The position numbers and the translations under genes were made by a program. The notes beneath the pieces were generated by a model that saw nothing but the letters and a program-made list of their open reading frames with translations, did no database searches and was not told the DNA's origin. DNA of 64,000 bases from Williamsia muralis NBRC 105860 (GTDB lineage: Bacteria > Actinomycetota > Actinomycetes > Mycobacteriales > Mycobacteriaceae): positions 124,001 to 188,000 of the forward strand of contig NZ_BDAP01000006.1 of the NCBI RefSeq assembly GCF_001598915.1. Direction: 5' to 3'. Positions within the stretch are counted from its first letter, which is position 1. Each line of letters begins with the position of its first letter. Of the stretch, positions 28,396 to 37,576 are shown one piece after another.

Positions 28396-30369
28396 TCAGC
28401 TTCCCGGTTCGCGCCGGCGACTGCGGATCACGACGATGGCGACAACTATCGCGATCGCCACGAGAACACCCGCCCCGATCCATCGGATCAGTGAACGGTT
28501 GTCTTCGGTGTCGGAGGTGTTCGACGTGGAGCCGATGTCGACGGTCAGCGCCACGGGGTCGCGGTCGGGAACCGCCACAAGGGCATTGCCGTTGAGTCGG
28601 ACCCAGCGATCCCGATCTGCGCCCAGCCATCCCAGCAACGCGTCGAGCTGGCCAGGGGCACCGGTCGAGGTGGCCACCAGGACTGTCCGCTCACCGTCGA
28701 CGACGGTCTGCAACGAGCCGAAGTTCACCGCCGGGTCGAGTGTCAGTGTCGTCTCGTCGCCGTTTCCGTCGACCCCGGCGAAATCGATGGGGTTGTTGCC
28801 GGACTTGCTGACCGGCAGGTCGATGGTGGGATCGTCCCAGTTGTCGGCGGCGATCAGGATGGCCGGGAGCTTCGAGGCTGTCGCGGTCTCGAGCGGCACC
28901 ACACTTGTTCCCAGCGGTACCGCGCTGAGTCGCTGAACACCCTCGATGATGGACACGGCACGGGCGGTGTCGGCGAAAGACCCGACTGTCAGACCGATTT
29001 GGAGTTCGGGCATCAACGTCTGCGGAACCGACTGGAACCCAGGCGGCACCGGCGGTGTGGCCGGGCTGCTCTGAACCGGGCTGTCGCCACTGATGTCGAG
29101 CGTGATGGGGCTGGCCTCACCACATGCCCCGGTGTCACCGGCGGCGTCCACGGCCACGTTGAGGTCGGTGAAACGCTGGAGTAGCCGGTCGGGGATGGTG
29201 ATCATCTTGTCGATGGTCCCGCTGGGCTCGGTGGCCCATCGGGTGACGACCTCATCACCGACCGAGACCACCACCTGGCCGCCATAGTTCGGCGGAAGCG
29301 GCGTGTACGACCCCTTGAGGTTGACCTTGATGTCGCCGGTGGGCCGGCCGAGGCGTGTCTGATCGAGGCCGATCGAGACCTTGGGATCGGTGAGGGCGGT
29401 GGCGCTGGCACCCGGCTCACCCAGGTCACGCAGCGTGGTCGCATCGGGCGGCAGTTGCGGGCTCGCGCGCAACGGCCCGGCCACTGCCTTCGAACTGACC
29501 GCCAGCCGCGACATGTCACTGGTCAACAACCGCGTCTGGTTGGTCAGGTCTGTGGCGGGACCACTGAGCAACAGCGCCGGCACTCCCACGGTTCCGAGTA
29601 GGGTCACCGCGCTGTCGGGGCGTTCGATGACGGCAACCTGCCTCTCGAACGCCGTGGATGGTGTGGTGAGCGCGGACTGACCTTCCGGAAGTGTCTCCAT
29701 CACGACGTCGACGGGTTGCTCGCCGTAATAGCCGACCACAGCAGATGCCAGCGCGACGGCCGCATTGGATTCTGCCTGCGTCGGTGTTGCAGGGGTCGCG
29801 ATGGTCAGTCGCTGGAGGATCGGTGGCAGGAAGTCCGCGACGACGGTGGGCGCGATCTCGGTCCCGGAGAAGACCACCGACGGCGTGAGAAGCATGAGCT
29901 GATCGGTCTCATCGAAGACACAGAAACCTGCCGGTGGCACAACAAAACTGCGAATGGTGACGATGACTGCGTTGTCGATGACCTCGGCGCCGCGCAACCC
30001 GATCGTGACCGGCGTCCGGTCGGCTGACGGCACGTCGATGGATGACAGTGTCTCGCCGTCTTGGACGACGGTCAGGGTGGCGCCCTGCGCATTCGACGGC
30101 AGCTGAACCGTGGCTCGGATATCGGTCGGCGTCAGCCCTTCGGGCACAGGAATTGTCACCGTTGTCGAACCCTGCTGGCCGGGAAAGGCGAGATCTTCTC
30201 CTGCGCCCAGTGAATCGAGGCTCAGGGTGGGGGCGGCCGACACAATGCCGCCGTCGCCTGGCGCGGCGCCGGCGTGTGGCGCGGCAATAATGGCTGGGGC
30301 CGCTGCAAATATCGCCGTGGTGATCGCGGCGAACAGGCGAAGTAATCGAGAGTGTGCCGTTGTCATCAC
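28396..30369 (-). CDS. BcsB-like exported, membrane-anchored polysaccharide protein
   Basis: 657 residues. N-terminal signal peptide (about 1-35), a large extracytoplasmic region with two beta-rich halves, and one C-terminal span (WIGAGVLVAIAIVVAIVVI) ending RSRRREPGS. TSTVTIP-like strand segments such as LAFPGQQGSTTVTIPVPEGL and the carbohydrate-binding/flavodoxin-like alternation resemble BcsB, the partner that guides the nascent glucan out of BcsA. It is the first gene of the operon. TAGTAT (30379-30374) lies 4-7 bp before the GTG/ATG starts (30369 or 30366), implying a leaderless mRNA. Confidence 0.75.
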   Translation of the reverse strand: MMTTAHSRLLRLFAAITTAIFAAAPAIIAAPHAGAAPGDGGIVSAAPTLSLDSLGAGEDLAFPGQQGSTTVTIPVPEGLTPTDIRATVQLPSNAQGATLTVVQDGETLSSIDVPSADRTPVTIGLRGAEVIDNAVIVTIRSFVVPPAGFCVFDETDQLMLLTPSVVFSGTEIAPTVVADFLPPILQRLTIATPATPTQAESNAAVALASAVVGYYGEQPVDVVMETLPEGQSALTTPSTAFERQVAVIERPDSAVTLLGTVGVPALLLSGPATDLTNQTRLLTSDMSRLAVSSKAVAGPLRASPQLPPDATTLRDLGEPGASATALTDPKVSIGLDQTRLGRPTGDIKVNLKGSYTPLPPNYGGQVVVSVGDEVVTRWATEPSGTIDKMITIPDRLLQRFTDLNVAVDAAGDTGACGEASPITLDISGDSPVQSSPATPPVPPGFQSVPQTLMPELQIGLTVGSFADTARAVSIIEGVQRLSAVPLGTSVVPLETATASKLPAILIAADNWDDPTIDLPVSKSGNNPIDFAGVDGNGDETTLTLDPAVNFGSLQTVVDGERTVLVATSTGAPGQLDALLGWLGADRDRWVRLNGNALVAVPDRDPVALTVDIGSTSNTSDTEDNRSLIRWIGAGVLVAIAIVVAIVVIRSRRREPGS

Positions 30370-30460
30370 GGCAATACTAAGCAGTAATCACTATCTGGCC
30401 CCGGACGAACGCGCTTTTTCTTTTACCGTGCCCGAAAATGCCCAGGTGACGTGCGAGGAC

Positions 30461-30480
30461 GGGCGCCTTTCGGCGCGCCC
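30461..30480 (-). terminator. Hairpin terminator after the TauD-like gene
   Basis: GGGCGCC-TTTC-GGCGCgCCC, a 7-bp stem with one bulge and a 4-base loop, four bases beyond the stop codon. There is no U-run, as is common in high-GC actinobacteria. Confidence 0.55.
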
Positions 30481-30484
30481 AGGA

Positions 30485-31492
30485 TTAATTCGCCGGAAGA
30501 TCTGCGTATCCGCGAATACTCGCGTTGCTGGCCGGTTCCCAGCCGATCAGCGGGCTGGGGGTTTCGACAACGGAGTAATCCGAGGCATCACCGGTGATGA
30601 TCGTCGACCGATCGCGGTGTACTCCCACCGGGATGTCCCCGGCAAGGGTGACCCGGTTGACCCGACGGTATTGATCACCGAAGTCTGCGACGCCGTAATG
30701 CTGGGTGGACCGATTGTCCCAGATGGCAACATCGCCTTCATTCCAATTCCACCGGAATGTATTGTCGGGCCGTTCGATTCTGGCCTGAAAGAGTCTGAGT
30801 AGGTCTGCTGTTTCCGAGGTTTTGAACCCGGTGAATGACTGGACGAAGTGCCCGAGCGTGAGTGCGCGCTCCCCGGTCTCGGGATGAACGCGAACCACGG
30901 GGTGCTCTGTTCGGTAGATGGTCTTCCCGAACTCTGCCCGGTACTCGGGATCGGAACTGTCGCCGACCGTGAGGTGTTCGGCGTAGTCGTAGTCGTTCGA
31001 GTGCACAGCCCGCAACCGGTCGGCAAGCGCGCGCAACGGAACGGGGAGTGCAGCGTAGGCGGCGACGGTCGATGCCCACATCGTCGCGCCGCCGTAGCTC
31101 GGTCGCTGGATGGAACGCAGGACCGAGATCTTCGGGATTCGGTCGACGAATGTCACATCGGTGTGCCAGGAGTTCGCGGCCCCTTCGAGCGGCAGCAGGT
31201 CCTCACCGCGGGACAGCACGGTGGGGTGCGCCTTGGTGGGGCTGCCCAGGACGGATGCGAATGCGTATTGCGCGTCGTCGTCGAGGTGGTGCTGGCCGGT
31301 GAAGATCACGGCCTTGTGAGTGGCGATCACCGAGCGGATGGCCTCGATGGTGGCCGCATCGAGGTCTGCCGACAAGCGCACGCCGTCAACCCGTGCGCCG
31401 AGGTGCTCGCCGAGTTTGGTCACCGACAGGGCAGTGCGCGGGACCGCGATGGAACTGACGGTGGTGGAACGCGATTCGGCGATGGCAGTCAT
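30485..31492 (-). CDS. TauD/TfdA-family Fe(II)/2-oxoglutarate dioxygenase
   Basis: 335 residues. The iron ligands are seen in NSWHTDVTFVDR (HxD) and TQHYGVADF (distal His); RRVNRVTLAGD supplies the 2-oxoglutarate Arg. The family oxidises alkyl sulfonates, sulfate esters or aryloxyacetates; it most resembles the alkylsulfatase/taurine dioxygenase group (e.g. Rv3406). A sulfur-scavenging role is likely but unproven. It ends in a hairpin. Confidence 0.87.
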   Translation of the reverse strand: MTAIAESRSTTVSSIAVPRTALSVTKLGEHLGARVDGVRLSADLDAATIEAIRSVIATHKAVIFTGQHHLDDDAQYAFASVLGSPTKAHPTVLSRGEDLLPLEGAANSWHTDVTFVDRIPKISVLRSIQRPSYGGATMWASTVAAYAALPVPLRALADRLRAVHSNDYDYAEHLTVGDSSDPEYRAEFGKTIYRTEHPVVRVHPETGERALTLGHFVQSFTGFKTSETADLLRLFQARIERPDNTFRWNWNEGDVAIWDNRSTQHYGVADFGDQYRRVNRVTLAGDIPVGVHRDRSTIITGDASDYSVVETPSPLIGWEPASNASIRGYADLPAN

Positions 31493-31572
31493 ATCGTCGA
31501 GTCTGTCCGAGCATGCCGCCGCGGGACAGGGTTCGGCTCAGGCTGAGTGAAAGTCGGGGCTCGGCGACCGCC

Positions 31573-31615
31573 GCCGAAGCCTGGTCCGGGAGGGGTCACC
31601 GGACCAGGCCTCGGC
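31573..31615 (-). terminator. Strong hairpin terminator after the class III aminotransferase
   Basis: GCCGA-a-GCCTGGTCCGG / CCGGACCAGGC-c-TCGGC: an 11-bp perfect stem plus 5 more pairs across a 1x1 mismatch, with a 9-base loop. It begins six bases past the stop codon at 31621. Confidence 0.75.
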
Positions 31616-31620
31616 GCAGG

Positions 31621-32994
31621 TCAGATCTTGCTGTACGCCTCGGTCAGAACCGAACGCAGGATCTGCTCGATCTCGTCGAATTCGGCCTGTCCGCAGATCA
31701 GCGGTGGCGCGAGTTGGACAACCGGGTCGCCGCGATCGTCGGCCCGGCAGTAGAGGCCCGCGTCGAACAGTGCCGTGGAGAGGAAGCCGCGCAGGACGCG
31801 TTCGGACTCATCGGGAGTGAACGTTTCCTTGGTCGTCTTGTCCTTGACCAATTCGATCCCGTAGAAGTAGCCCTCGCCACGTACATCCCCGACGATCGGC
31901 AGATCGTTCAGCCGTTCCAGGGTCGAGCGGAACGCCGGCGCGAGGTCCCTCACCCTGTCGTTGAGGCCTTCGCGCTCGAAGATGTCGAGGTTCGCCAACG
32001 CAACGGCGGCCGAAACAGGATGTCCGCCAAAGGTGTATCCGTGAGCGAACGAGGTCGAGTTGTCGTTGAAGGGTTCGAACAACCGATCCGAGGCGATCAT
32101 CGCGCCGATCGGGGAGTAGCCCGACGTCATCCCCTTGGCGCACGTGATCATGTCGGGGATGTAGTCGAAGTCGCTGCAGGCGAACATGGAACCGATCCGC
32201 CCGAAGGCACAGATCACCTCGTCCGACACCAGCAGAACGTCGTACTCGTCGCAGATCTCGCGGACCCGCTGGAAATAGCCGGGCGGGGGCGGAAAACAGC
32301 CGCCGGCGTTCTGTACCGGCTCCAGGAAGACCGCCGCGACGGTGTCGGGGCCCTCGAACTCGATCGCTTCGGCGATCCGGTCGGCCGCCCACCTGCCGAA
32401 CGCCTTCGGGTCGTCGCCGTGCTCGGTCGCGCGGTAGATGTTGGTGTTGGGCACGCGGAAGGCACCGGGTGTCAAAGGCTCGAAGGCCTCTTTGAGTGCC
32501 GGGATGCCGGTGATCGCGAGCGCTCCCTGCGGTGTGCCGTGGTAGGCGATCGCCCGCGAGATCACCTTGTGCTTTCCGGGTTTGCCCTTGAGCTTGAAGT
32601 ACTGCTTGGCCAGCTTCCACGCACTCTCGACGGCCTCGCCGCCGCCGGTGGTGAAGAACACCCGGTTCAGGTCGCCGGGGGCGTATCCCGCGAGGCGCTC
32701 GGCCAGTTCGATCGCTGGTGGCGTGGCGTACGACCACAAGGGGAAGAACGCCAGTTCCTTTGCCTGTCTGGCGGCGGCGTCGGCGAGCTCGTCACGTCCG
32801 TGCCCGGCCTGCACCACGAACAGGCCCGAGAGGCCGTCGAGGTAGCTTTGCCCGCGATCATCGAAGATCCGTGCCCCTTCGCCGCGGGTGATCACGGGAG
32901 GGATGGTCTGGTCGCCGTGCCGGGAGAAATGTCCCCACAGGTGGCGTGCCGAGCGGGTGCCCAGGCTTGTTGTCTCGGTGTCGAGAGCGGTCAT
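31621..32994 (-). CDS. Class III (omega) aminotransferase
   Basis: 457 residues. PLP motifs are FFTTGGGEAVESAWKLA (phosphate cup), VLLVSDEVICAFGR (Asp) and TCAKGMTSGYSPIGA (Schiff-base Lys). It most resembles aminotransferases acting on putrescine, GABA, beta-alanine or taurine with pyruvate or 2-oxoglutarate. ATG 32994 overlaps the Lrp stop by 4 bp (ATGA), so regulator and enzyme are coupled. The neighbouring aldehyde dehydrogenase and amine oxidase suggest polyamine/omega-amino-acid catabolism. Confidence 0.88.
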   Translation of the reverse strand: MTALDTETTSLGTRSARHLWGHFSRHGDQTIPPVITRGEGARIFDDRGQSYLDGLSGLFVVQAGHGRDELADAAARQAKELAFFPLWSYATPPAIELAERLAGYAPGDLNRVFFTTGGGEAVESAWKLAKQYFKLKGKPGKHKVISRAIAYHGTPQGALAITGIPALKEAFEPLTPGAFRVPNTNIYRATEHGDDPKAFGRWAADRIAEAIEFEGPDTVAAVFLEPVQNAGGCFPPPPGYFQRVREICDEYDVLLVSDEVICAFGRIGSMFACSDFDYIPDMITCAKGMTSGYSPIGAMIASDRLFEPFNDNSTSFAHGYTFGGHPVSAAVALANLDIFEREGLNDRVRDLAPAFRSTLERLNDLPIVGDVRGEGYFYGIELVKDKTTKETFTPDESERVLRGFLSTALFDAGLYCRADDRGDPVVQLAPPLICGQAEFDEIEQILRSVLTEAYSKI

Positions 32995-33455
32995 CGCGTA
33001 CCCCAATTGTATTGTTGTTTAACCAATTTCAGGTAGACCAGGGTCTCGGTCCCGGTCACACCAGGCTGCGATCGGACCTTCTTGTTCAGCACGTCCAGCA
33101 GATGCTCGTCGTCCTCGCACACCACTTCGATGACGATGTCGAAGGAGCCGGCCGTGAGCACGACGTAATCGATCTCCTCGATGGTTGCCAGTGCATCAGC
33201 CAACTCGGCAGTGTCTCCGGTGCAACGGATCCCGATCATCGCCTGGCGGGCGAATCCCACCTGCATGGGATCGGTGACCGCCACGATCTGCAATACCCCG
33301 GCATCGCTGAGTCGCTGAACCCGGTTGCGCACCGCAGCCTCCGACAGTCCCACCGCCTTGCCCACCGAGGCATAGGAACGTCGGCCATCGGCCTGCAGCT
33401 CCTCGATGATCTGCTTGGAGATGTCGTCTAGGGCTATCGGTTGCTGATCGGTCAT
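32991..33455 (-). CDS. Lrp/AsnC-family transcriptional regulator
   Basis: 154 residues. N-terminal winged helix (DDISKQIIEELQADGRRSYASVGKAVGLSEAAVRNRVQRL) and C-terminal RAM ligand domain (IRCTGDTAELADALATIEEIDYVVLTAGSFDIVIEV). It likely senses an amino acid or amine and controls both its own operon with the aminotransferase and the divergent aldehyde dehydrogenase gene across 189 bp. That gap contains repeated GGATTTCG elements. Confidence 0.92.
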   Translation of the reverse strand: MTDQQPIALDDISKQIIEELQADGRRSYASVGKAVGLSEAAVRNRVQRLSDAGVLQIVAVTDPMQVGFARQAMIGIRCTGDTAELADALATIEEIDYVVLTAGSFDIVIEVVCEDDEHLLDVLNKKVRSQPGVTGTETLVYLKLVKQQYNWGTR

Positions 33456-33510
33456 GGTCCCGATTCTTCTCGATGCGCATCCTGGTTCGATCTTCGCATT
33501 GCCATGGTTA

Positions 33511-33584
33511 CGGATTTCGTAGCGGACTGCAACAACAACGGGCGAATTAGTCGTTCAAAAGGCAATACGGTCGCGGATTTCGCA
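33511..33584. promoter_or_regulatory. Pair of direct repeats between the Lrp and aldehyde dehydrogenase genes
   Basis: CGGATTTCGTA (33511-33521) recurs as CGGATTTCGCA (33574-33584), exactly 63 bp apart, about six helical turns. Equal-face spacing suits a DNA-wrapping Lrp-type octamer. No binding is shown; the role is inferred. Confidence 0.45.
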
Positions 33585-33644
33585 ATCGGTCAGTAAGGTG
33601 GCAGGCACCGCTGACCAATCGACCACGCATGTGCGAGGACCTTC

Positions 33645-35135
33645 ATGACCAAGACATCGTCGTTTGCCGCCGGTTGGGTGGGTGGTGCCGAGCTCGTCGG
33701 CGCAGGGCCCACGCACGACGTCATCGATCCGGCCACCGGTAAGGCTGTCGCCTCCACGTCCCTCGCCACGGCGCAGGACGTGGACACTGCAGTGGACGTC
33801 GCGCGAGATGCGCTGCGGGACTGGGCGTCCGCGACACCGGCGCATCGTGGTGCGGTGCTGGCCGAGCTCGCATCCGCCATGTCGGCGGCCGGCGACGCCC
33901 TCGCGGCCGAAGAGGTCAGTCACACCGGAAAACCCATCCGGCTCGCCACCGAGTTCGACGTGCCCGGATGTGTCGACAACACCACCTTCTTTGCGGGTCT
34001 GGCCCGCAACCTGGAAGGGAAGGCGACGGCGGAGTACTCCGGTGAGCACACCTCATCCATCCGGCGCGAACCCGTCGGTGTGGTCGGGTCCATCACGCCG
34101 TGGAACTATCCGTTGCAGATGGCGGTCTGGAAGGTCATGCCTGCATTGGCCGCCGGATGCACCGTGGTCCTCAAGCCCGCCGAACTCACGCCCCTGACCA
34201 CGTTGACGTTGGCCCGTCTGGCCTCGGAGGCAGGACTGCCCGACGGGGTGTTCAACGTGTTGACCGGTACCGGCGCGGAGGTGGGTGCCGCCATCGCCGG
34301 ACATGCCGGCGTCGACGTGGTCACCTTCACCGGATCGACCGGGGTCGGCCGTCAGGTGATGGCTCAGGCAGCGGTTCACGGCACCCGGGTGCAGTTGGAA
34401 CTAGGGGGCAAGGCCCCACTGGTGGTGTTCGACGACGCCGACCTAGAGGCAGCCATCCACGGCGCGGTCGCCGGGGCGTTGATCAACTCCGGCCAGGACT
34501 GCACCGCCGCCACGCGGGCCATCGTGGCTCGACCCCTGTACGACGACTTCGTGGCCGGTGTGGCCGAGTTGATGTCGGCCGTGAGGATGGGTGATCCCAC
34601 CGATCCGGCGACCGACATGGGCCCACTCATCTCGGCTGCCCATCGCGACAAGGTGTCGGCGATGGTGGATCGCGCCCGCGACGGTGGCATCAGGGTGGTC
34701 ACCGGCGGCACCGTTCCAGAGGGCCCAGGCGCCTTCTATCCGCCGACCCTGCTCGCCGACGTACCCGAAGATGCCGAGGTGTATCGAGACGAGGTCTTCG
34801 GTCCCGTACTGACCGTCAGCGCTTTCGACGACGATGACGATGCACTGCGCCGCGCCAACGACACCGTGTACGGGTTGGCCGCATCGGCATGGACCCGTGA
34901 TCTGTATCGAGCTCAGCGCGCCTCCCGCGAGATCCGGGCCGGGTGCGTCTGGATCAACGACCACATCCCGATCATCAGCGAGATGCCGCACGGCGGAGTC
35001 GGTGCGTCCGGATTCGGCAAGGACATGTCCACCTACTCGCTGGACGAATACCTCACCATCAAACACGTGATGAGCGACATCACAGGAGTATCGCAAAAAC
35101 CATGGCACCGAACAATTTTCACCCTGCCGCAGTAG
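33645..35135 (+). CDS. Aldehyde dehydrogenase, gamma-aminobutyraldehyde-type
   Basis: 496 residues, NAD(P)-dependent. Motifs are GSITPWNYPLQMAVWKVMPA (oxyanion Asn), TFTGSTGVGRQVM, ELGGKAPLVVF (general-base Glu), NSGQDCTAATR (catalytic Cys) and DEVFGPVL. It resembles PatD/PuuC-type enzymes that oxidise 4-aminobutanal to GABA. It is divergent from the Lrp gene and overlaps the FAD oxidase by 34 bp. Confidence 0.9.
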   Translation: MTKTSSFAAGWVGGAELVGAGPTHDVIDPATGKAVASTSLATAQDVDTAVDVARDALRDWASATPAHRGAVLAELASAMSAAGDALAAEEVSHTGKPIRLATEFDVPGCVDNTTFFAGLARNLEGKATAEYSGEHTSSIRREPVGVVGSITPWNYPLQMAVWKVMPALAAGCTVVLKPAELTPLTTLTLARLASEAGLPDGVFNVLTGTGAEVGAAIAGHAGVDVVTFTGSTGVGRQVMAQAAVHGTRVQLELGGKAPLVVFDDADLEAAIHGAVAGALINSGQDCTAATRAIVARPLYDDFVAGVAELMSAVRMGDPTDPATDMGPLISAAHRDKVSAMVDRARDGGIRVVTGGTVPEGPGAFYPPTLLADVPEDAEVYRDEVFGPVLTVSAFDDDDDALRRANDTVYGLAASAWTRDLYRAQRASREIRAGCVWINDHIPIISEMPHGGVGASGFGKDMSTYSLDEYLTIKHVMSDITGVSQKPWHRTIFTLPQ

Positions 35136-36559
35136 AGAAGTCCGCGGCGTGGGCATCCTCGCCCACCGCCCGCGGAACGGCCGTGGTCGCCGAGGCGGCG
35201 CCGGCGCCCTTCTGGCTCGACCGGCCCGAACGCCCGGTTGCCCGGGGGCGGCTGAGCGGCTCGACCACTGCAGACCTGGTGATCGTAGGCGGTGGGTTCA
35301 CCGGCCTGTGGGCAGCGGTGCAGGCGGCCGAGGCAGATCCTGCGCGGTCGGTCATCCTGCTCGAAGGCGCGCGGATCGCCGAAGGAGCGTCTGGACGCAA
35401 CGGCGGGTTCTGTTCGGCCAGTCTGACCCACGGCCTGGTGAACGGACTGGACCGCTACGCCGATGAGTTGCCCGAGCTGCTCCAGATGGGTGTGGAGACA
35501 CTCGATGAGATCGAGGCGGCGATGCGGCGCCTTGGCATCGATGCCGACGCAGAGCGCAACGGTGAGCTCGACATCGCCAATTTCCAGTGGCAGGTGGACG
35601 ACCTGAAAGAGGTTGCGCGTCAGGGTCGAGTCCTCGACCAGCCGTTGCGGTTCCTCGATGCCGACGAGCTCGCCCGCCACATCTCGAGCCCGATGGCCCA
35701 CGGGGCGGTGTACGACCCCGACGTGATCCTGATCGATCCTGCGCGCCTCGCCTGGGGTCTGGCCGCAGCAGCCGAACGCCTCGGTGTCCGCGTGTACGAA
35801 CACAGCGAGGTCACCGATCTCCGTTCGATGGGTGAACGTGTGCACCTGCAGACGGGCTACGGCACGGTTGATGCCGCCAAGGTGATACTGGCGACGGCAG
35901 CATCAAAACCGCTGCGCCGCAAGCTCGGTCATCTGATGGTGCCGGTGTGGGACTACGCGATCATGACCGAACCGCTCACCGATGCGCAGTTCGCGGCCAT
36001 CGGCTGGACGGGCCGTCAGGGACTTGCCGACTCGGGCAACCGTTTCCACTATTTCCGGCTCACCGCCGACAACCGCATCCTGTTCGGCGGCTGGGATGCG
36101 ATCTACCACTACGGTTCGGACACCGATCCCCGGCATGCCCAGCGCCCGGCGGAATTCGCCCTGCTGGCCGAACATCTGTTGCAGGTGTTCCCGCAGCTGG
36201 AAGGGATCAAGGCCAGCCACGCCTGGGGAGGTGTGATCGACACCTGCTCGCGGTTCAGCAACTTCTGGGATGTGAGCATGGGCGGCAAGGTGGTGTCCGT
36301 ACTCGGTTTCACCGGGCTCGGTGTCGGGGCCTCACACTTCGGGGCGCGCACCGCGCTAGACCTCGTCGACGGCAAGGACACCGAACGAACCCGGCTGAAG
36401 ATGGTGAAGAAAAAACCGCTGCCCTTCCCGCCGGAGCCGCTGCGGTGGTTCGGGATCACCGTCACCCGCCATGAGTTCGCGCGTGCCGACCGCAATCAGG
36501 GCCGGCGGGGCCTGTGGCTCAAGACCATGGATGCGCTGGGCCTCGGCTTCGACTCCTGA
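35102..36559 (+). CDS. FAD-dependent amine oxidase (DadA/PuuB-like)
   Basis: 485 residues of the DAO fold. DLVIVGGGFTGLWAAVQAAE binds ADP of FAD, EGASGRNGGFCSASLTHG is the second flavin loop, and GFTGLGVGASHFGA is the C-terminal FAD contact. The family includes gamma-glutamylputrescine oxidase and D-amino-acid dehydrogenases. ATG 35102 lies within the end of the aldehyde dehydrogenase gene; AGGAG at 35084-35088 may serve. Coupling to the dehydrogenase fits oxidation of an amine to the aldehyde the neighbour consumes. Confidence 0.85.
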   Translation: MAPNNFHPAAVEKSAAWASSPTARGTAVVAEAAPAPFWLDRPERPVARGRLSGSTTADLVIVGGGFTGLWAAVQAAEADPARSVILLEGARIAEGASGRNGGFCSASLTHGLVNGLDRYADELPELLQMGVETLDEIEAAMRRLGIDADAERNGELDIANFQWQVDDLKEVARQGRVLDQPLRFLDADELARHISSPMAHGAVYDPDVILIDPARLAWGLAAAAERLGVRVYEHSEVTDLRSMGERVHLQTGYGTVDAAKVILATAASKPLRRKLGHLMVPVWDYAIMTEPLTDAQFAAIGWTGRQGLADSGNRFHYFRLTADNRILFGGWDAIYHYGSDTDPRHAQRPAEFALLAEHLLQVFPQLEGIKASHAWGGVIDTCSRFSNFWDVSMGGKVVSVLGFTGLGVGASHFGARTALDLVDGKDTERTRLKMVKKKPLPFPPEPLRWFGITVTRHEFARADRNQGRRGLWLKTMDALGLGFDS

Positions 36560-36560
36560 C

Positions 36561-36627
36561 CCCGATCTTGGTGGGTTCGGGCGAGCGTCTGTGCAGGTCG
36601 GCTTCGCCCGAACCCACCAAGATCGGG
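36561..36627. terminator. 24-bp perfect inverted repeat, bidirectional terminator
   Basis: Arms 36561-36584 (CCCGATCTTGGTGGG...) and 36604-36627 (...CCCACCAAGATCGGG) are exact reverse complements over 24 bases with a 19-base loop. They fill the 72 bp between the convergent FAD oxidase and universal stress genes. This is far longer than needed for termination and could be a dispersed palindromic repeat. Confidence 0.75.
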
Positions 36628-36631
36628 CAGG

Positions 36632-37498
36632 TCAGGGCGTGAAGTCCTTGGGTACGACGATGATCGGTGCATCGGTGTTCCTCAGGATGCGGGCCGACAT
36701 GGAACCCAGGAAAGCCCGGCGTGGGGGAGCGAGCCGTCCTGACCCGATCACCACGACATCTCCCGGTCCCCAGCGCAATTCGTCGAGCGCTTCCTCGACC
36801 GTGTCGCCGTCGGCGACAAGCGATTCGATGCCGACCGCTCCACCACAACTCTCTTCGGCGAGCCTGAGGTTGGCCTGCGCCGCGGCGACGTGGCGGGCGC
36901 GAACCTCGGATGAACCGTCGTCGGCACCGGCGTATCCGTCGTGGGAGACCAGCGACAGGAGACGGAGATTCAATCCGCCCTCCCGCGCGAGGCCGAGGGC
37001 AAACGGGAGCGGATTGTCTTTCGATTCGGCAGTCGGCACGGCCACCGTCAGCGTGTCGATGGTGGGGATGTCGACGCGGCTGTATCCGCGGGGCGCCAGG
37101 GCGACCGGTACCGGTGAGGCGTGGGTCAGAGCCGACGAGATGGTTCCGAGGGTGTGTTTGCCCAGGATGCCGTCGCTCGTGCCACCCACCACGATCATCG
37201 CTGCCTTGGTCTCGAGAGCGAACTCGATGAGACATTGGGGGAACGATTCGGCGACCGGGGTGTGCGTCTTCACATCGATGCCGTCTGGGATGTCCTCGAC
37301 CACCTCGTCGAGCCACTGCTGTGCTTTCCGGACCAGCGCCTCTTGGTAGCTCGTCCGACCCGGTGAACCATCCGGCTCGGTTTCACGTACCACGCAGACG
37401 AGGTCGATCGCAGCCCCGGTGGCACGAGCGATGGCGATGGCGAGGTTCACCCCGTCATCACCGGTGTCGGTGTAGAGGTAACCCACTGTCAATCTCAT
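36632..37498 (-). CDS. Universal stress protein, two tandem UspA domains
   Basis: 288 residues. Domain 1 (about 1-145) begins MRLTVGYLYTDTGDDGVNLA and holds the ATP motif VGGTSDGILGKHTLGTISS; domain 2 begins near VDIPTIDTLTVAVPTAES and ends GSGRLAPPRRAFLGSMSARIL. Both keep the G-2x-G-9x-G(S/T) nucleotide pattern. Its place 78 bp downstream of the permease gene suggests a regulatory link to amine uptake. Confidence 0.88.
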   Translation of the reverse strand: MRLTVGYLYTDTGDDGVNLAIAIARATGAAIDLVCVVRETEPDGSPGRTSYQEALVRKAQQWLDEVVEDIPDGIDVKTHTPVAESFPQCLIEFALETKAAMIVVGGTSDGILGKHTLGTISSALTHASPVPVALAPRGYSRVDIPTIDTLTVAVPTAESKDNPLPFALGLAREGGLNLRLLSLVSHDGYAGADDGSSEVRARHVAAAQANLRLAEESCGGAVGIESLVADGDTVEEALDELRWGPGDVVVIGSGRLAPPRRAFLGSMSARILRNTDAPIIVVPKDFTP

Positions 37499-37576
37499 GA
37501 GTGTGAACCGGCTTTCGTTACAGGCGTTGTGGTCAGGGTGTGAGCGGGCACTGCGGGTGCGGACGGCTGTCTGACC

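Noticed and set aside
36561-36627. Inverted repeat as ends of an insertion sequence
   Set aside because: Only 19 bp lie between the arms; no transposase or target duplication.
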